Part shown: positions 1-7,166 of the stretch, piece by piece
Layout: each line of letters opens with the position of its first letter
Numbering within the stretch: the stretch's first letter is position 1
Notes under the pieces: generated by a model
The model's database searches: none
What the model was told of the DNA's origin: nothing
What the model saw: the letters and a program-made list of their open reading frames with translations, nothing else
Program-made: the position numbers and the translations under genes
Assembly (NCBI GenBank): GCA_003670825.1
Contig: QWQL01000174.1
Span: 1 to 19,140, forward strand
Origin: Planctomycetota bacterium
GTDB lineage: Bacteria > Planctomycetota > Planctomycetia > Pirellulales > UBA1268
DNA length: 19,140 bases
Direction: 5' to 3'

Positions 1-40
1 GGGCCAAGCCGCGGCTGCAGAAAGCAAGGATAGCCCCCGG

Positions 41-112
41 CGCCTCGACGTCCTTCAGCGCCTCGACGTCCTTCAGCGCCTCGACGTCCTCCGGCGCCTC
101 GACGTCCTCCAG
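41..112. repeat. 18-bp tandem repeat, four copies
   Basis: Four head-to-tail copies of an 18-base unit (CGCCTCGACGTCCTTCAG and close variants) run at 41-58, 59-76, 77-94 and 95-112. Differences are limited to the last few bases of the unit. The unit is six codons long, so it never shifts the reading frame. Read on the minus strand it gives repeated LKDVEA/LEDVEA/PEDVEA hexapeptides, in the same frame as the upstream radical SAM gene but after its TGA stop. No start codon with a convincing ribosome binding site is visible for it, so it may be non-coding, a former C-terminal tail, or part of a gene beyond the left edge. Confidence 0.9.
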
Positions 113-151
113 CGCTGGCTTCTCGGTCAGGGAAGCCAGTGAGGCAGGACG

Positions 152-2170
152 TCATTGGTCGGTCTGCCCTGGCCTCTTGGGCCGGTAGCCGACGCTCTTC
201 CGCTGCCGGCCCTGCTTCCGGGAGCCCGGGGCGGGGCCGCTTGGTCCCTCGCCTGAAGTGGCGGGGCCGCCTCTGATGTGGTCGCCAGAGGTCCGCTCGG
301 TGAACGCCCGCGTGGCCTCGCTCCGCTTTTGATCGAGCGCCTCCTTGGGGGGCCGGGCGGGGATCAGGGAGTCGCAGCCCGAGCCGATCAGGTCGTGGCG
401 TCCGGCCTGTTCGAGGGCCCGTCGGACCTCGAAGTAGTTCTCGGGCTTGAAGAACTGGAGCAGCGCCCGTTGCATCCGCCGGTCGCGGAGCCCCTTGGTG
501 ACCGTCACCGGCTCCTTCGTCATTGGGTCGAGGCCCGTGTGGTACATGCAGGCGGCGATGTCGAAGGGGCTGGGAATAAAGTCCTGCACCTGGTCGGGCT
601 TGTAGCCGTTCCGCTTGAGAAACACGGCGAGGTCAATCATCTGCTCCAGTCCGCTGCCGGGGTGGCTGGCGATAAAATACGGCACCGTGTACTGCTTCTT
701 GCCAACGCGGCGACTCGCAGCCTTGAACTCCCGGTCGAACGCGACGTAGTCGTCAGCCGAGGGCTTTTTCATCAGCCGCAGCACTTCGGGGTCGGTGTGC
801 TCCGGCGCCACCTTCAGATGGCCGCCGACGTGGTGCTCGGCGAGTTCCTGAAGGTATTCGGGGTCGCGGCGGGCGAGATCCATCCGCACGCCACTGGCGA
901 CGAGCACCCGCTTCACACCCTCCACGCTCCGTGCCTCCCGCATCAGTTCCTTGAGGGGGCCGTGGTCGGTGCCAAGCAGTTTGCAGATCGTCGGATGCAC
1001 GCACGAGAGCCGGCGGCACTTGGCCTCGACGTCCGGCCGGGTGCATCGCATCTGATACATGTTGGCCGTCGGCCCGCCGATGTCCGACACCGTGCCCTTG
1101 AAGCCCGGCTGGGCGGCAAGCAGCTTGATCTCGGTGATGATCGAGTCCTGCGAGCGGCTCTGGATGATCCGTCCTTCATGGGCCGTGATCGAGCAGAAGG
1201 TGCAGCCGCCGAAGCAGCCTCGCATGATCTGCACGCTGTTTTCTACCACCTCAAACGCGGGAATCCGAGCGTTGCCGTAGGAGGGATGCGGCCGTCGGGT
1301 GAAGTGCAGGCCATACACCTGATCCATCTCGTCCTGCTCGAGGGGCAGGGCCGGCGGATTGACGACGACTGCCTCGCGGCCGTGTCGCTGCACCAGCCGC
1401 CGCGCGTTGTGGGGATTGGTCTCGAGGTGTGAGATCCGCGTCATCTCGCAGAAGGCGAGCGGATCGGTCGAGACGGCCTCGTAGGTGGGGAGTTCAAGCG
1501 TGTCGTCTCCCGACGGCGGCGGCTCGCTGGCCCCGAGGCGGTAGGCGACACCGCGGAGGCCACGCAACTCCTTCACCGTCGTGCCGGCGTCGAGCGCCCG
1601 CGCGATCGAGAGCACCGTCCGCTCCCCCATCCCGAAGACGACCAGGTCGGCCTTGGCATCGAGCAGGATCGAACGGCGGACCGTGTCGCTCCAGTAGTCG
1701 TAGTGGGCGATGCGGCGGAGACTCGCCTCCACGCCGCCGGCGATGACCGGCACTCCGGGATACGCCTCCCGCGACCGCTGGCAGTAGGCGAGCGTGGACC
1801 GGTCGGGCCGCCGGCCGATCTCGCCCCCCGGCGAATAGGCGTCGTCGTTACGGACCTTTCGATTCGCCGTGTAGTGGTTGATCATCGAATCCATGTTGCC
1901 CGCCGAGATCCCGAAGAACAGCCGCGGCCGGCCGAACTCCCGCCAGGCGTCGCAGCAGCTCCAGTCGGGCTGGGCAAGCACGGCCACGCGGAAGCCCGCC
2001 GCCTCCAAAAGTCTTGCGATCAGGCCGTTGGCAAAACTCGGGTGATCGACGTAGGCATCGCCGCTGACGAGCACGACGTCGACCGAATCCCAGCCGCGGG
2101 CCTGCATGTCGGCGCGCGACGTCGGGAGCGGAGGGATGGGGCCCGGCGGTGGGGTGATCGGGAGTGTCAT
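152..2170 (-). CDS. YgiQ family radical SAM protein (UPF0313)
   Basis: The 672-residue product matches the YgiQ/UPF0313 family in both length and order of motifs. The N-terminal segment (about 22-60) has the family-like GWDSVDVVLVSGDAYVDHPSF stretch. The radical SAM cluster motif CxxxCxxC is seen as C319-FGG-C323-TF-C326, followed by the usual core to about residue 560. The C-terminal part (about 560-640, with SPFDIAACMYHTGLDP and KPENYFEVRRAL) fits the DUF3362 domain found at the end of YgiQ proteins. The last ~40 residues are basic, Gly/Pro-rich and probably disordered. The enzyme should bind a 4Fe-4S cluster and S-adenosylmethionine, but its substrate is not known for the family. The ATG at 2170 is chosen because conserved sequence begins about 20 residues later. 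Its ribosome binding site is weak. Confidence 0.93.
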   Translation of the reverse strand: MTLPITPPPGPIPPLPTSRADMQARGWDSVDVVLVSGDAYVDHPSFANGLIARLLEAAGFRVAVLAQPDWSCCDAWREFGRPRLFFGISAGNMDSMINHYTANRKVRNDDAYSPGGEIGRRPDRSTLAYCQRSREAYPGVPVIAGGVEASLRRIAHYDYWSDTVRRSILLDAKADLVVFGMGERTVLSIARALDAGTTVKELRGLRGVAYRLGASEPPPSGDDTLELPTYEAVSTDPLAFCEMTRISHLETNPHNARRLVQRHGREAVVVNPPALPLEQDEMDQVYGLHFTRRPHPSYGNARIPAFEVVENSVQIMRGCFGGCTFCSITAHEGRIIQSRSQDSIITEIKLLAAQPGFKGTVSDIGGPTANMYQMRCTRPDVEAKCRRLSCVHPTICKLLGTDHGPLKELMREARSVEGVKRVLVASGVRMDLARRDPEYLQELAEHHVGGHLKVAPEHTDPEVLRLMKKPSADDYVAFDREFKAASRRVGKKQYTVPYFIASHPGSGLEQMIDLAVFLKRNGYKPDQVQDFIPSPFDIAACMYHTGLDPMTKEPVTVTKGLRDRRMQRALLQFFKPENYFEVRRALEQAGRHDLIGSGCDSLIPARPPKEALDQKRSEATRAFTERTSGDHIRGGPATSGEGPSGPAPGSRKQGRQRKSVGYRPKRPGQTDQ

Positions 2171-2214
2171 GGAGAGAACCTATTCTACCCCCGCGGCGGA
2201 CGCGGGACGGCGGC

Positions 2215-2223
2215 TGGTATATT
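2215..2223 (+). promoter_or_regulatory. Candidate extended -10 promoter for the PDZ/HEAT gene
   Basis: TGGTATATT fits the extended -10 form TGnTATAAT with one mismatch. It lies 20 bases before the ATG at 2244, with GGAGG at 2235-2239 between them. No good -35 is seen at the usual distance. A divergent TAGAAT on the minus strand (2182-2187) could serve the radical SAM gene but would leave almost no leader. Both calls are by eye only. Confidence 0.35.
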
Positions 2224-2243
2224 CGTCACGATCCGGAGGTTTC

Positions 2244-3245
2244 ATGACAGGCCGCGCCCTCGCTCGCCCGATCCGCTCGCTCGCAGCGGCATGCCTCGTG
2301 TCCGTCACGGCAGGTGCGGCGGTGATGGCTCCCGCCCGGGGGGAGCCCTCCGCCGGCGTAGACGAGTGCATCGCGCAGCTCGGGGCCGACCAGTTCGCCC
2401 GGCGGGAGGCGGCGGCCCGGGCGCTGGTGCACCTTGGGGCACCGGCCCTCGCGCCGCTGGAGCGCGCCATTCGCACGGGCGATCTCGAGGTCGCCACGCG
2501 GGGTGTGGAGGTGATCCGCGAACTGCTCGATGCCGAGGATCAGGCGACCTCCGACGCGGCGTGGAAGTGTTTGGCCCGGCTCGCCGCCGCCGACGCGGGC
2601 ACTCCGGCGGCGGCGCTGGCCGAGGCCGCAGCGGAGTTTCACGCCCTCGCGGCGGCGACGGCTGCCCGCGATCGGCTCGAGTCGCTCGGCGCGGTGTTCC
2701 GGGAGCGGTCGCCGATCCAGGGGGGCGCAGTCGAGATCGAGTTCAATGCATCCTGGCGGGGCGGTCCGGACGACCTGCGGCAGTTGTCGCGGCTACGGGG
2801 ACTCTCGGCGGTGAGTGTTCATGGTGTTGCCATCGACGATCACTCCCTCGCGGTACTGGCCAGTCTGCAGGGCGTGCAGCGGATCGATCTCTTCGGCACG
2901 GGGCTTGGAGCGGAGGCCGCGCGGATGCTGGCGGACCATCTGCCCGAGGCGCGGATCGACGTCCGCAAGGGGGGCAAACTCGGCGTCAGCTCGCTGGCGT
3001 TTGGCGGGCCGTGCGAGGTGCGGACCGTAGAGCCCGGCTCCGCGGCCGATCAGGCCGGGATTCGGAGCGGCGACGTGGTGCTTTCGATCGACGGCGTCGG
3101 GGTGACGAGCTTTGACGATCTGACGACCCGGCTCGGGGAACGGGCGCCCGGCGAGGTCGTCACGCTCGCCGTTGCCCGTCGCGACGGTACGGCGGATGGT
3201 GAGCCTGAACGAGTCGACTGCGACGTGCGGCTCGATGCGTGGTGA
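2244..3245 (+). CDS. Exported HEAT/LRR-like/PDZ-domain protein
   Basis: The 333-residue product is probably exported: residues 1-33 form a signal peptide with a basic start and an Ala-rich core. Residues 37-100 look like a HEAT or armadillo-type helical repeat. Residues 175-240 have the rhythm of leucine-rich repeats (LRGLSAVSVHGVAIDDHSLAVL, then LQGVQRIDLFGTGL). Residues 243-315 form a PDZ domain with the typical PGSAADQAGIRSGDVVLSIDG core. No protease catalytic domain is present, so this is likely a periplasmic or surface scaffold and not a HtrA enzyme. The start at 2244 has GGAGG five bases upstream; the frame is open further upstream, but the signal peptide and binding site favour this ATG. 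cysC follows after 35 bases. The specific function is unknown. Confidence 0.85.
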   Translation: MTGRALARPIRSLAAACLVSVTAGAAVMAPARGEPSAGVDECIAQLGADQFARREAAARALVHLGAPALAPLERAIRTGDLEVATRGVEVIRELLDAEDQATSDAAWKCLARLAAADAGTPAAALAEAAAEFHALAAATAARDRLESLGAVFRERSPIQGGAVEIEFNASWRGGPDDLRQLSRLRGLSAVSVHGVAIDDHSLAVLASLQGVQRIDLFGTGLGAEAARMLADHLPEARIDVRKGGKLGVSSLAFGGPCEVRTVEPGSAADQAGIRSGDVVLSIDGVGVTSFDDLTTRLGERAPGEVVTLAVARRDGTADGEPERVDCDVRLDAW

Positions 3246-3280
3246 TGCCGCGGCCGCGGCGGAATGGAAGGAGACGCGAC

Positions 3281-3973
3281 ATGGCGGGTGACCGGCAGGG
3301 AGGTGAGCTGGTGGACGTCCGGTGGCATGACCATGCCGTGAGCCGCGACGACCGGGAGCGGGCGGCCGGTCACAAGGGCTGCGTGCTGTGGTTCACCGGC
3401 CTCTCAGGCTGTGGCAAGAGCACGCTGGCCAACTGCGTGGACCGCAAGCTTCACGAGCGGGGATGCCGCACCTTTGTGCTTGACGGAGACAATGTCCGCC
3501 ACGGCCTCTCCGCCTCGCCCGCGCTCTTGGAAGAGCGGCACGGCCGGGAGTTCGCGGAACGGTTTGGCCTCGGTTTTGGCCCGGCCGACCGCGAAGAGAA
3601 CATCCGGCGGATCGGCTCCGTGGCCGATCTCTTCGCGCAGGCCGGCATCATCGCGCTGACGGCGTTCATCAGCCCCTACTGCCGCGACCGTGATGCGGTC
3701 CGCCGGCTGCTCGCCCCAGGAGATTTCGTGGAGATTCACGTCAAGGCTCCGCTCGACGTCTGCGAGGGCCGCGATCCGAAGGGGCTCTACAAGAAGGCCC
3801 GGGCCGGCGAGATCAAGGGGTTCACCGGCATCGACGATCCCTACGAGGAGCCCCTCTCTCCGGAACTCGTCGTCGACTCGGCCGCCACGCGGCCCGACGA
3901 ACTGGCCGACGAGGTGATCGGCTGGCTCGAGCAGATGGGCAAGATCCCGCGGGCTGCGCCGTCTCGTGCGTAG
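3281..3973 (+). CDS. cysC: Adenylylsulfate kinase (APS kinase)
   Basis: This 230-residue P-loop kinase should convert adenylylsulfate and ATP to PAPS in the cytoplasm, feeding sulfate reduction or sulfation. Walker A GLSGCGKST is at 40-48, the family motif DGDNVRHGL at 68-76, ENIRRIG near 106-112, then FISPYCRDRD and the lid motif KGLYKKARAGEIKGFTGIDDPYEEP. Between DGDNVRHGL and the DREENIRR motif there are about 17 more residues than in the common short form. The ATG at 3281 has AAGGAG seven bases upstream. A GTG at 3239 would overlap the preceding gene and lacks such a site. No cysD, cysN or sulfotransferase gene is visible nearby, so the kinase is not in a sulfate assimilation cluster here; the pair with the PDZ gene may be one transcript. 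Confidence 0.95.
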   Translation: MAGDRQGGELVDVRWHDHAVSRDDRERAAGHKGCVLWFTGLSGCGKSTLANCVDRKLHERGCRTFVLDGDNVRHGLSASPALLEERHGREFAERFGLGFGPADREENIRRIGSVADLFAQAGIIALTAFISPYCRDRDAVRRLLAPGDFVEIHVKAPLDVCEGRDPKGLYKKARAGEIKGFTGIDDPYEEPLSPELVVDSAATRPDELADEVIGWLEQMGKIPRAAPSRA

Positions 3974-4044
3974 GTCCCGGCATTCCGGTCTGGATACCCA
4001 CCACACGATGCGGGCCGACAGGCAAACACCTGTGGCTCCAGAGC

Positions 4045-4059
4045 CCGCCCGACGGGCGG
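4045..4059. terminator. Hairpin between convergent cysC and VOC genes
   Basis: CCGCCC (4045-4050) and GGGCGG (4054-4059) form a perfect six-base stem around the loop GAC. It lies in the ~100-base gap between two convergent genes, where a bidirectional terminator is expected. Neither strand has a clear T-run after the stem, so it may act with Rho or only protect 3' ends. Confidence 0.4.
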
Positions 4060-4076
4060 ACCACACGGCCCGGCGG

Positions 4077-4610
4077 TTACGGTGTGGCCCGTGGGCCAAG
4101 CAGCTCAATGAGGTTCCCGTCGGGGTCGCGGACACACGTCAGGAACAGGTCCTTACCGAGCTGGTCGGGCAGGGCCACGGGTGACTTCGCGAGCGGCTTG
4201 ACGCCGAGTTTCGCCAGCCGGGCCAGGGCGGCGTCGGTGTCGGCCACCACGATCGTGAGGTAGCGGAAGCCGGTGTGCGAGTGGATGAACTCGTTGTCGC
4301 CCCTCCGCGGCGCGGTGCCCGCGACCTGCATGAGCTTGAGCCTGGTGGCCTGCTCGCCTTCGCCGAGCACGAGCACGGTGACGTCGAGCCGCTTGGTGTC
4401 GGTGAGGCCGGCGTCGGCGGCGAGCGGGGCCTCGACCGAAAAGCCCGGCAGTGAGCGAAAGCCGATGCCTTCGGTGTAAAAGCGGACCGAGGCGTCGAGG
4501 TCGCTGACCACGCAGCCGAGATCAATCGTGGTGCGGGGAAATGCCGCGGGCTCGGCGGCGAGGCAGGGCAGGGCGGAGCAGGCGACGAGGGCGAGGACGA
4601 GGCGGCGCAT
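4077..4610 (-). CDS. Exported VOC-fold (glyoxalase-like) protein
   Basis: The 177-residue product begins with a signal peptide (about 1-19, MRRLVLALVACSALPCLA), so it is likely periplasmic. Residues 28-172 form a VOC/glyoxalase-type module: a first half with DLDASVRFYTEGIGF and a second half with TGFRYLTIVVADTDAALARLAKLGVKP, ending RDPDGNLIELLGP, the typical VOC C-terminus with a candidate metal-ligand Glu. The usual N-terminal metal-binding His is not evident, so metal dependence and substrate are uncertain. The start at 4610 is chosen over the longer open frame because it gives a signal peptide and has CAGGAG ending seven bases upstream. The gene is separated from rpoD by 373 bases containing the rpoD terminator, so it is probably transcribed alone. 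Confidence 0.82.
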   Translation of the reverse strand: MRRLVLALVACSALPCLAAEPAAFPRTTIDLGCVVSDLDASVRFYTEGIGFRSLPGFSVEAPLAADAGLTDTKRLDVTVLVLGEGEQATRLKLMQVAGTAPRRGDNEFIHSHTGFRYLTIVVADTDAALARLAKLGVKPLAKSPVALPDQLGKDLFLTCVRDPDGNLIELLGPRATP

Positions 4611-4647
4611 GAGGGGGCTCCTGGAATGCGATGGGCTGTCGCGGCGG

Positions 4648-4656
4648 ATCATAGCA
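4648..4656 (-). promoter_or_regulatory. Candidate extended -10 promoter for the VOC gene
   Basis: Read on the minus strand the site is TGCTATGAT, which fits the extended -10 form with one mismatch. It lies 37 bases upstream of the ATG at 4610, leaving room for a short leader with the CAGGAG site. No recognisable -35 precedes it. The stretch 4657-4907 further upstream shows no gene or other clear signal. Confidence 0.4.
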
Positions 4657-4907
4657 CCACGCTGGACGAGGGTTTTACTGGCTGCGGGCTCAAACGGTAG
4701 GGGCAGGCGTTCGGGAACGTGCTCTTCGCCGGCGGGATTTGTGAGTTTTCTTCCCGATCGGAAGCGTGCGGCCGCAGCGAGGCACAAATCTCACCGACTC
4801 ATGCGCGCGTTCCCGACCGCCTGCCGCGTCGCGCTGGGGGCAGGATGGCAGTGGCGAGATTGCCATTCTCGGCTGCGGCTCCGCCTGCCGTCCGGGCCAA
4901 TGAAACA

Positions 4908-4938
4908 GCCCGCCGGGGGCATGGATGCCCCGGCGGGC
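4908..4938 (-). terminator. Intrinsic terminator of the sigma factor gene
   Basis: The two arms (4908-4921 and 4926-4938) pair over 13 bases with one bulged G and a four-base loop. On the minus strand the stem is followed by TGTTTCATT, a modest T-rich tail. It starts about 45 bases after the rpoD stop codon, where a Rho-independent terminator would be expected. Confidence 0.75.
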
Positions 4939-4983
4939 GTGTACTCAGCGAACATCGGCAGGATGCCGATGGTTCGCGTGATT

Positions 4984-6579
4984 TCAGTCAATAAAGCCGC
5001 TGAGCTCCTCGCTGCGGGCGGGAGCCTGCAGCTTGCGGACGGCCTTCGCCTCGATCTGCCGGATCCGCTCGCGGGTCACCTTGAAGATGTGGCCCACTTC
5101 CTCGAGCGTGTAGCTGTAGCCGTCGCCCAGGCCGTAGCGGAGCTTGATGATCTCCCGCTCACGGTAGGAGAGACTCTTCAGCACCTTGGCGATCCGGTTG
5201 CGGAGCATTTCTTGGGCGGCACCGACAGCTGGGTTTTCAGCGCCGGTGTCGGGGAGCAGGTCACCGAAGTGGCTGTCCTCGCTGTTGCCCACCGGGCGGT
5301 CGAGGCTGATCGGATAGCGACTCATCGCCGTCACCCGACGCGTCTCGTCCACCGGCGTACCGGCCCGGGCGGCGATCTCCTCGATCGTCGGCTCACGGCC
5401 ATATTCCTGGAGGAGTTGGCGGGCCACATTCCGCACGCGGCTCATCGTCTCCACCATGTGCACCGGGATGCGGATCGTGCGGCTCTGGTCGGCCACCGCC
5501 CGGGTGATGGCCTGTCGGATCCACCACGTTGCGTAGGTGCAGAACTTGAAGCCGCGGCGGTATTCGAACTTATCGACCGCCCGCATCAGCCCCGCATTGC
5601 CCTCCTGGATCAGATCGAGGAAGGAGAGGCCGCGATTGCGGTACTTCTTCGCGATCGAAACCACGAGCCGGAGATTGCCCTCCGAGAGTCCCCGCTTCGC
5701 CTGCTGGTACTTGGCGAAGATTCCCCGAATCTCGTCAACCCGTCGCTTCAGGCTCCGCGGCGTTTCCTGGCAGCTCTTGAGGATCTGGCGGTACTCTTCG
5801 ACCAGCTTCTGGCGGCCCGACGGCGGCTGCTTCGACTTCTTGTGAGAGTCGATCTTGGACTTGAGCTCTTTGAGGCGAATGACGAACCGCTCGAGCGTCG
5901 GGATCATCGCCTCGATTCGCTGCGTCCGCAGGCCGAGTTCCTCGATGAGCCGCACGCAGCGGGTCCGTCGCTTTCCGAGGCGGGCCCAGGCCTGCCGCCG
6001 CTCTGCCATCCGGTGCTTCTTCGACAGCGCGATGCGGTAGTCGGCCTTATTCTGCTTGATGAGCACCTCGAGCGTCCGCAGGTTGTGCGGCAGCCGGCCG
6101 AGGATCTGCTCCTTTTCCAACCGGTCGGTGACCGAGACCTGCACGGTGCGGTCGAAGGGCAGTTCGCCCTTGTGCACGCGGACGAGCACCCGGTACGACT
6201 GCTGGCAGACGTACTCGCACTCCATCAACTTCGCGCGGAACTTGGCCCGCGTGGTCTCGATCTGCCGGGCGAGGAAGATCTCCTGGGCGCGGGTGAGCAG
6301 CGGGATCTCGCCCATCTGCGTCAGGTACATCCGCACCGGGTCGTCGGACCAGTTCTCGACCTGCTCGATCAACGACTCTTCGCCATCGCCAGAGGCATCG
6401 ACTTCCGCCTCCACTTCGGCTTCAATGTCGGTCTCTGAAATCCCGGCGACGTCGCCGTCGTCGACCAGAAGTTCGGCGTCAGCCTCTTCGGCGTCGACGA
6501 CCTTCTCGGTCAGTTCCTCAACCTCTTGGGGATTGGAAACGACGTCGTCCTCGAGTTCATCCAGCAGCGAGTCGTACAA
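4984..6579 (-). CDS. rpoD: Primary RNA polymerase sigma factor (sigma-70)
   Basis: The 531-residue protein directs RNA polymerase to housekeeping promoters. Residues 1-78 are highly acidic and stand where region 1.1 would be. Region 1.2 (about 79-110) has DDPVRMYLTQMGEIPLLTR. Residues 111-294 are a charged, helical non-conserved region. Region 2 (295-375) has GNLRLVVSIAKKYRNRGL, DLIQEGNAGLMRAVDKFEY and TYATWWIRQAI; region 3 covers 376-450; region 4 (455-520) ends with the helix-turn-helix TLEEVGHIFKVTRERIRQIE. All match a group 1 sigma factor. The start is TTG at 6579 with AAGGAG seven bases upstream; the frame is open further upstream to a TGA, but no ATG or GTG occurs in it. It is transcribed alone, with its own terminator. 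Confidence 0.96.
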   Translation of the reverse strand: MYDSLLDELEDDVVSNPQEVEELTEKVVDAEEADAELLVDDGDVAGISETDIEAEVEAEVDASGDGEESLIEQVENWSDDPVRMYLTQMGEIPLLTRAQEIFLARQIETTRAKFRAKLMECEYVCQQSYRVLVRVHKGELPFDRTVQVSVTDRLEKEQILGRLPHNLRTLEVLIKQNKADYRIALSKKHRMAERRQAWARLGKRRTRCVRLIEELGLRTQRIEAMIPTLERFVIRLKELKSKIDSHKKSKQPPSGRQKLVEEYRQILKSCQETPRSLKRRVDEIRGIFAKYQQAKRGLSEGNLRLVVSIAKKYRNRGLSFLDLIQEGNAGLMRAVDKFEYRRGFKFCTYATWWIRQAITRAVADQSRTIRIPVHMVETMSRVRNVARQLLQEYGREPTIEEIAARAGTPVDETRRVTAMSRYPISLDRPVGNSEDSHFGDLLPDTGAENPAVGAAQEMLRNRIAKVLKSLSYREREIIKLRYGLGDGYSYTLEEVGHIFKVTRERIRQIEAKAVRKLQAPARSEELSGFID

Positions 6580-6616
6580 AGCGGAGCTCCTTCGCGAATC
6601 GTTTGATCGAATCCAT
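6557..6616 (-). CDS. Possible 19-codon leader ORF overlapping rpoD start
   Basis: An ATG at 6616 opens a 19-codon frame (MDSIKRFAKELRFVRLAAG) that ends at a TGA 22 bases inside rpoD, in a different frame. It has GGAGG nine bases upstream, a better start context than the TTG of rpoD. It could couple translation to rpoD, regulate it, or be chance. A real frameshift or a base error joining the two frames is also possible. No homology is recognised. Confidence 0.35.
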   Translation of the reverse strand: MDSIKRFAKELRFVRLAAG

Positions 6617-6654
6617 GGCCGGTAACCTCCGGCCCGCGGGGTGCCACTGGCACC
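6617..6654 (-). promoter_or_regulatory. Paired hairpins in the rpoD leader
   Basis: Two short inverted repeats lie side by side: GGCCGG/CCGGCC (6617-6622 with 6629-6634, six-base loop) and GGTGCC/GGCACC (6640-6645 with 6649-6654, three-base loop). The first includes part of the GGAGG that precedes the leader ORF, so folding could block ribosome entry. Structure is inferred from the sequence only. Confidence 0.4.
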
Positions 6655-7166
6655 AAGGCATCATTCGGAGAGACGTGAGTGTGATTCAAGGGGCAGGCAA
6701 GTCCAGTGCCACGAGCCACGGCCGCGAAGCGGCAAGGACCAGCAGACGGGACGTGCAAACGGTTTCTCAATCACGACGACAACCCCTCCGAATGCGGGTC
6801 GCCGCCCCGGGGGCGACCATACTCTAGTGAAGACGGGGGAAATCTAGTGAAGACGGGGGAAGTTTAGTGAAGACGGGGGAAGTTCAGGGCAACGCGGGCG
6901 GAAGTTTAGGGAAGAGGGGTAGGAGATGCGGAGAACCGTCGGCGTCAATCGATGGTTTCCGGCGGACGAAACATTATGGCGTTGCCCGGTCCCGGAAGCC
7001 AGTTTTTTTTCTGCGGAAACTTGGTTTTCCGATCGAATTGCGGACCCAAATGGTAAAAGGATCCGACCGGAGAATCTCTGCGGACGCCGCGGTCGCGGAT
7101 GAGCACCCGTTCTTCGAGCGCGGTCCAGAACCCTTTCGAAACCCTGTGGATCGTCAGCGGGATCGT
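6655..7166. other. Gene-free stretch between rpoD and the zinc-ribbon gene
   Basis: This divergent intergenic region must hold the promoters of rpoD (leftward) and of the zinc-ribbon/vWA pair (rightward), but no motif is clear enough to call. It contains the G-rich tandem repeat at 6824-6919, a run of eight T at 7003-7010, and a locally AT-richer stretch around 6960-7060. Open frames cross it on both strands but have repeat-derived or low-complexity products and look non-coding. Confidence 0.6.
6824..6919. repeat. 20-bp G-rich tandem repeat with decaying copies
   Basis: Three near-identical 20-base units (CTAGTGAAGACGGGGGAAGT type) occupy 6824-6843, 6844-6863 and 6864-6883. A degenerate 22-base unit (6884-6905) and a partial one (6906-6919) follow. 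The plus strand is purine-rich with runs of five G per unit. The array lies upstream of rpoD on one side and the zinc-ribbon gene on the other. It could be a binding-site array, a G-quadruplex former or a replication-slippage product. Confidence 0.85.

Noticed and set aside
278..1432. 384-codon plus-strand open frame opposite the radical SAM gene
   Set aside because: It is a shadow of the YgiQ gene, which carries the CxxxCxxC motif; the product is low in recognisable features.
4528..6438. 636-codon plus-strand open frame opposite rpoD
   Set aside because: It is antisense to the unmistakable sigma factor gene. Its product has no recognisable domain and the composition typical of the third-position GC bias of the opposite strand.
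6824..6919. CRISPR-like array
   Set aside because: Repeats are directly adjacent with no spacers, and no cas gene is present.
7003..7010. T8 run as an intrinsic terminator
   Set aside because: No stable stem of sufficient length ends just before it, and no gene ends nearby on the plus strand.
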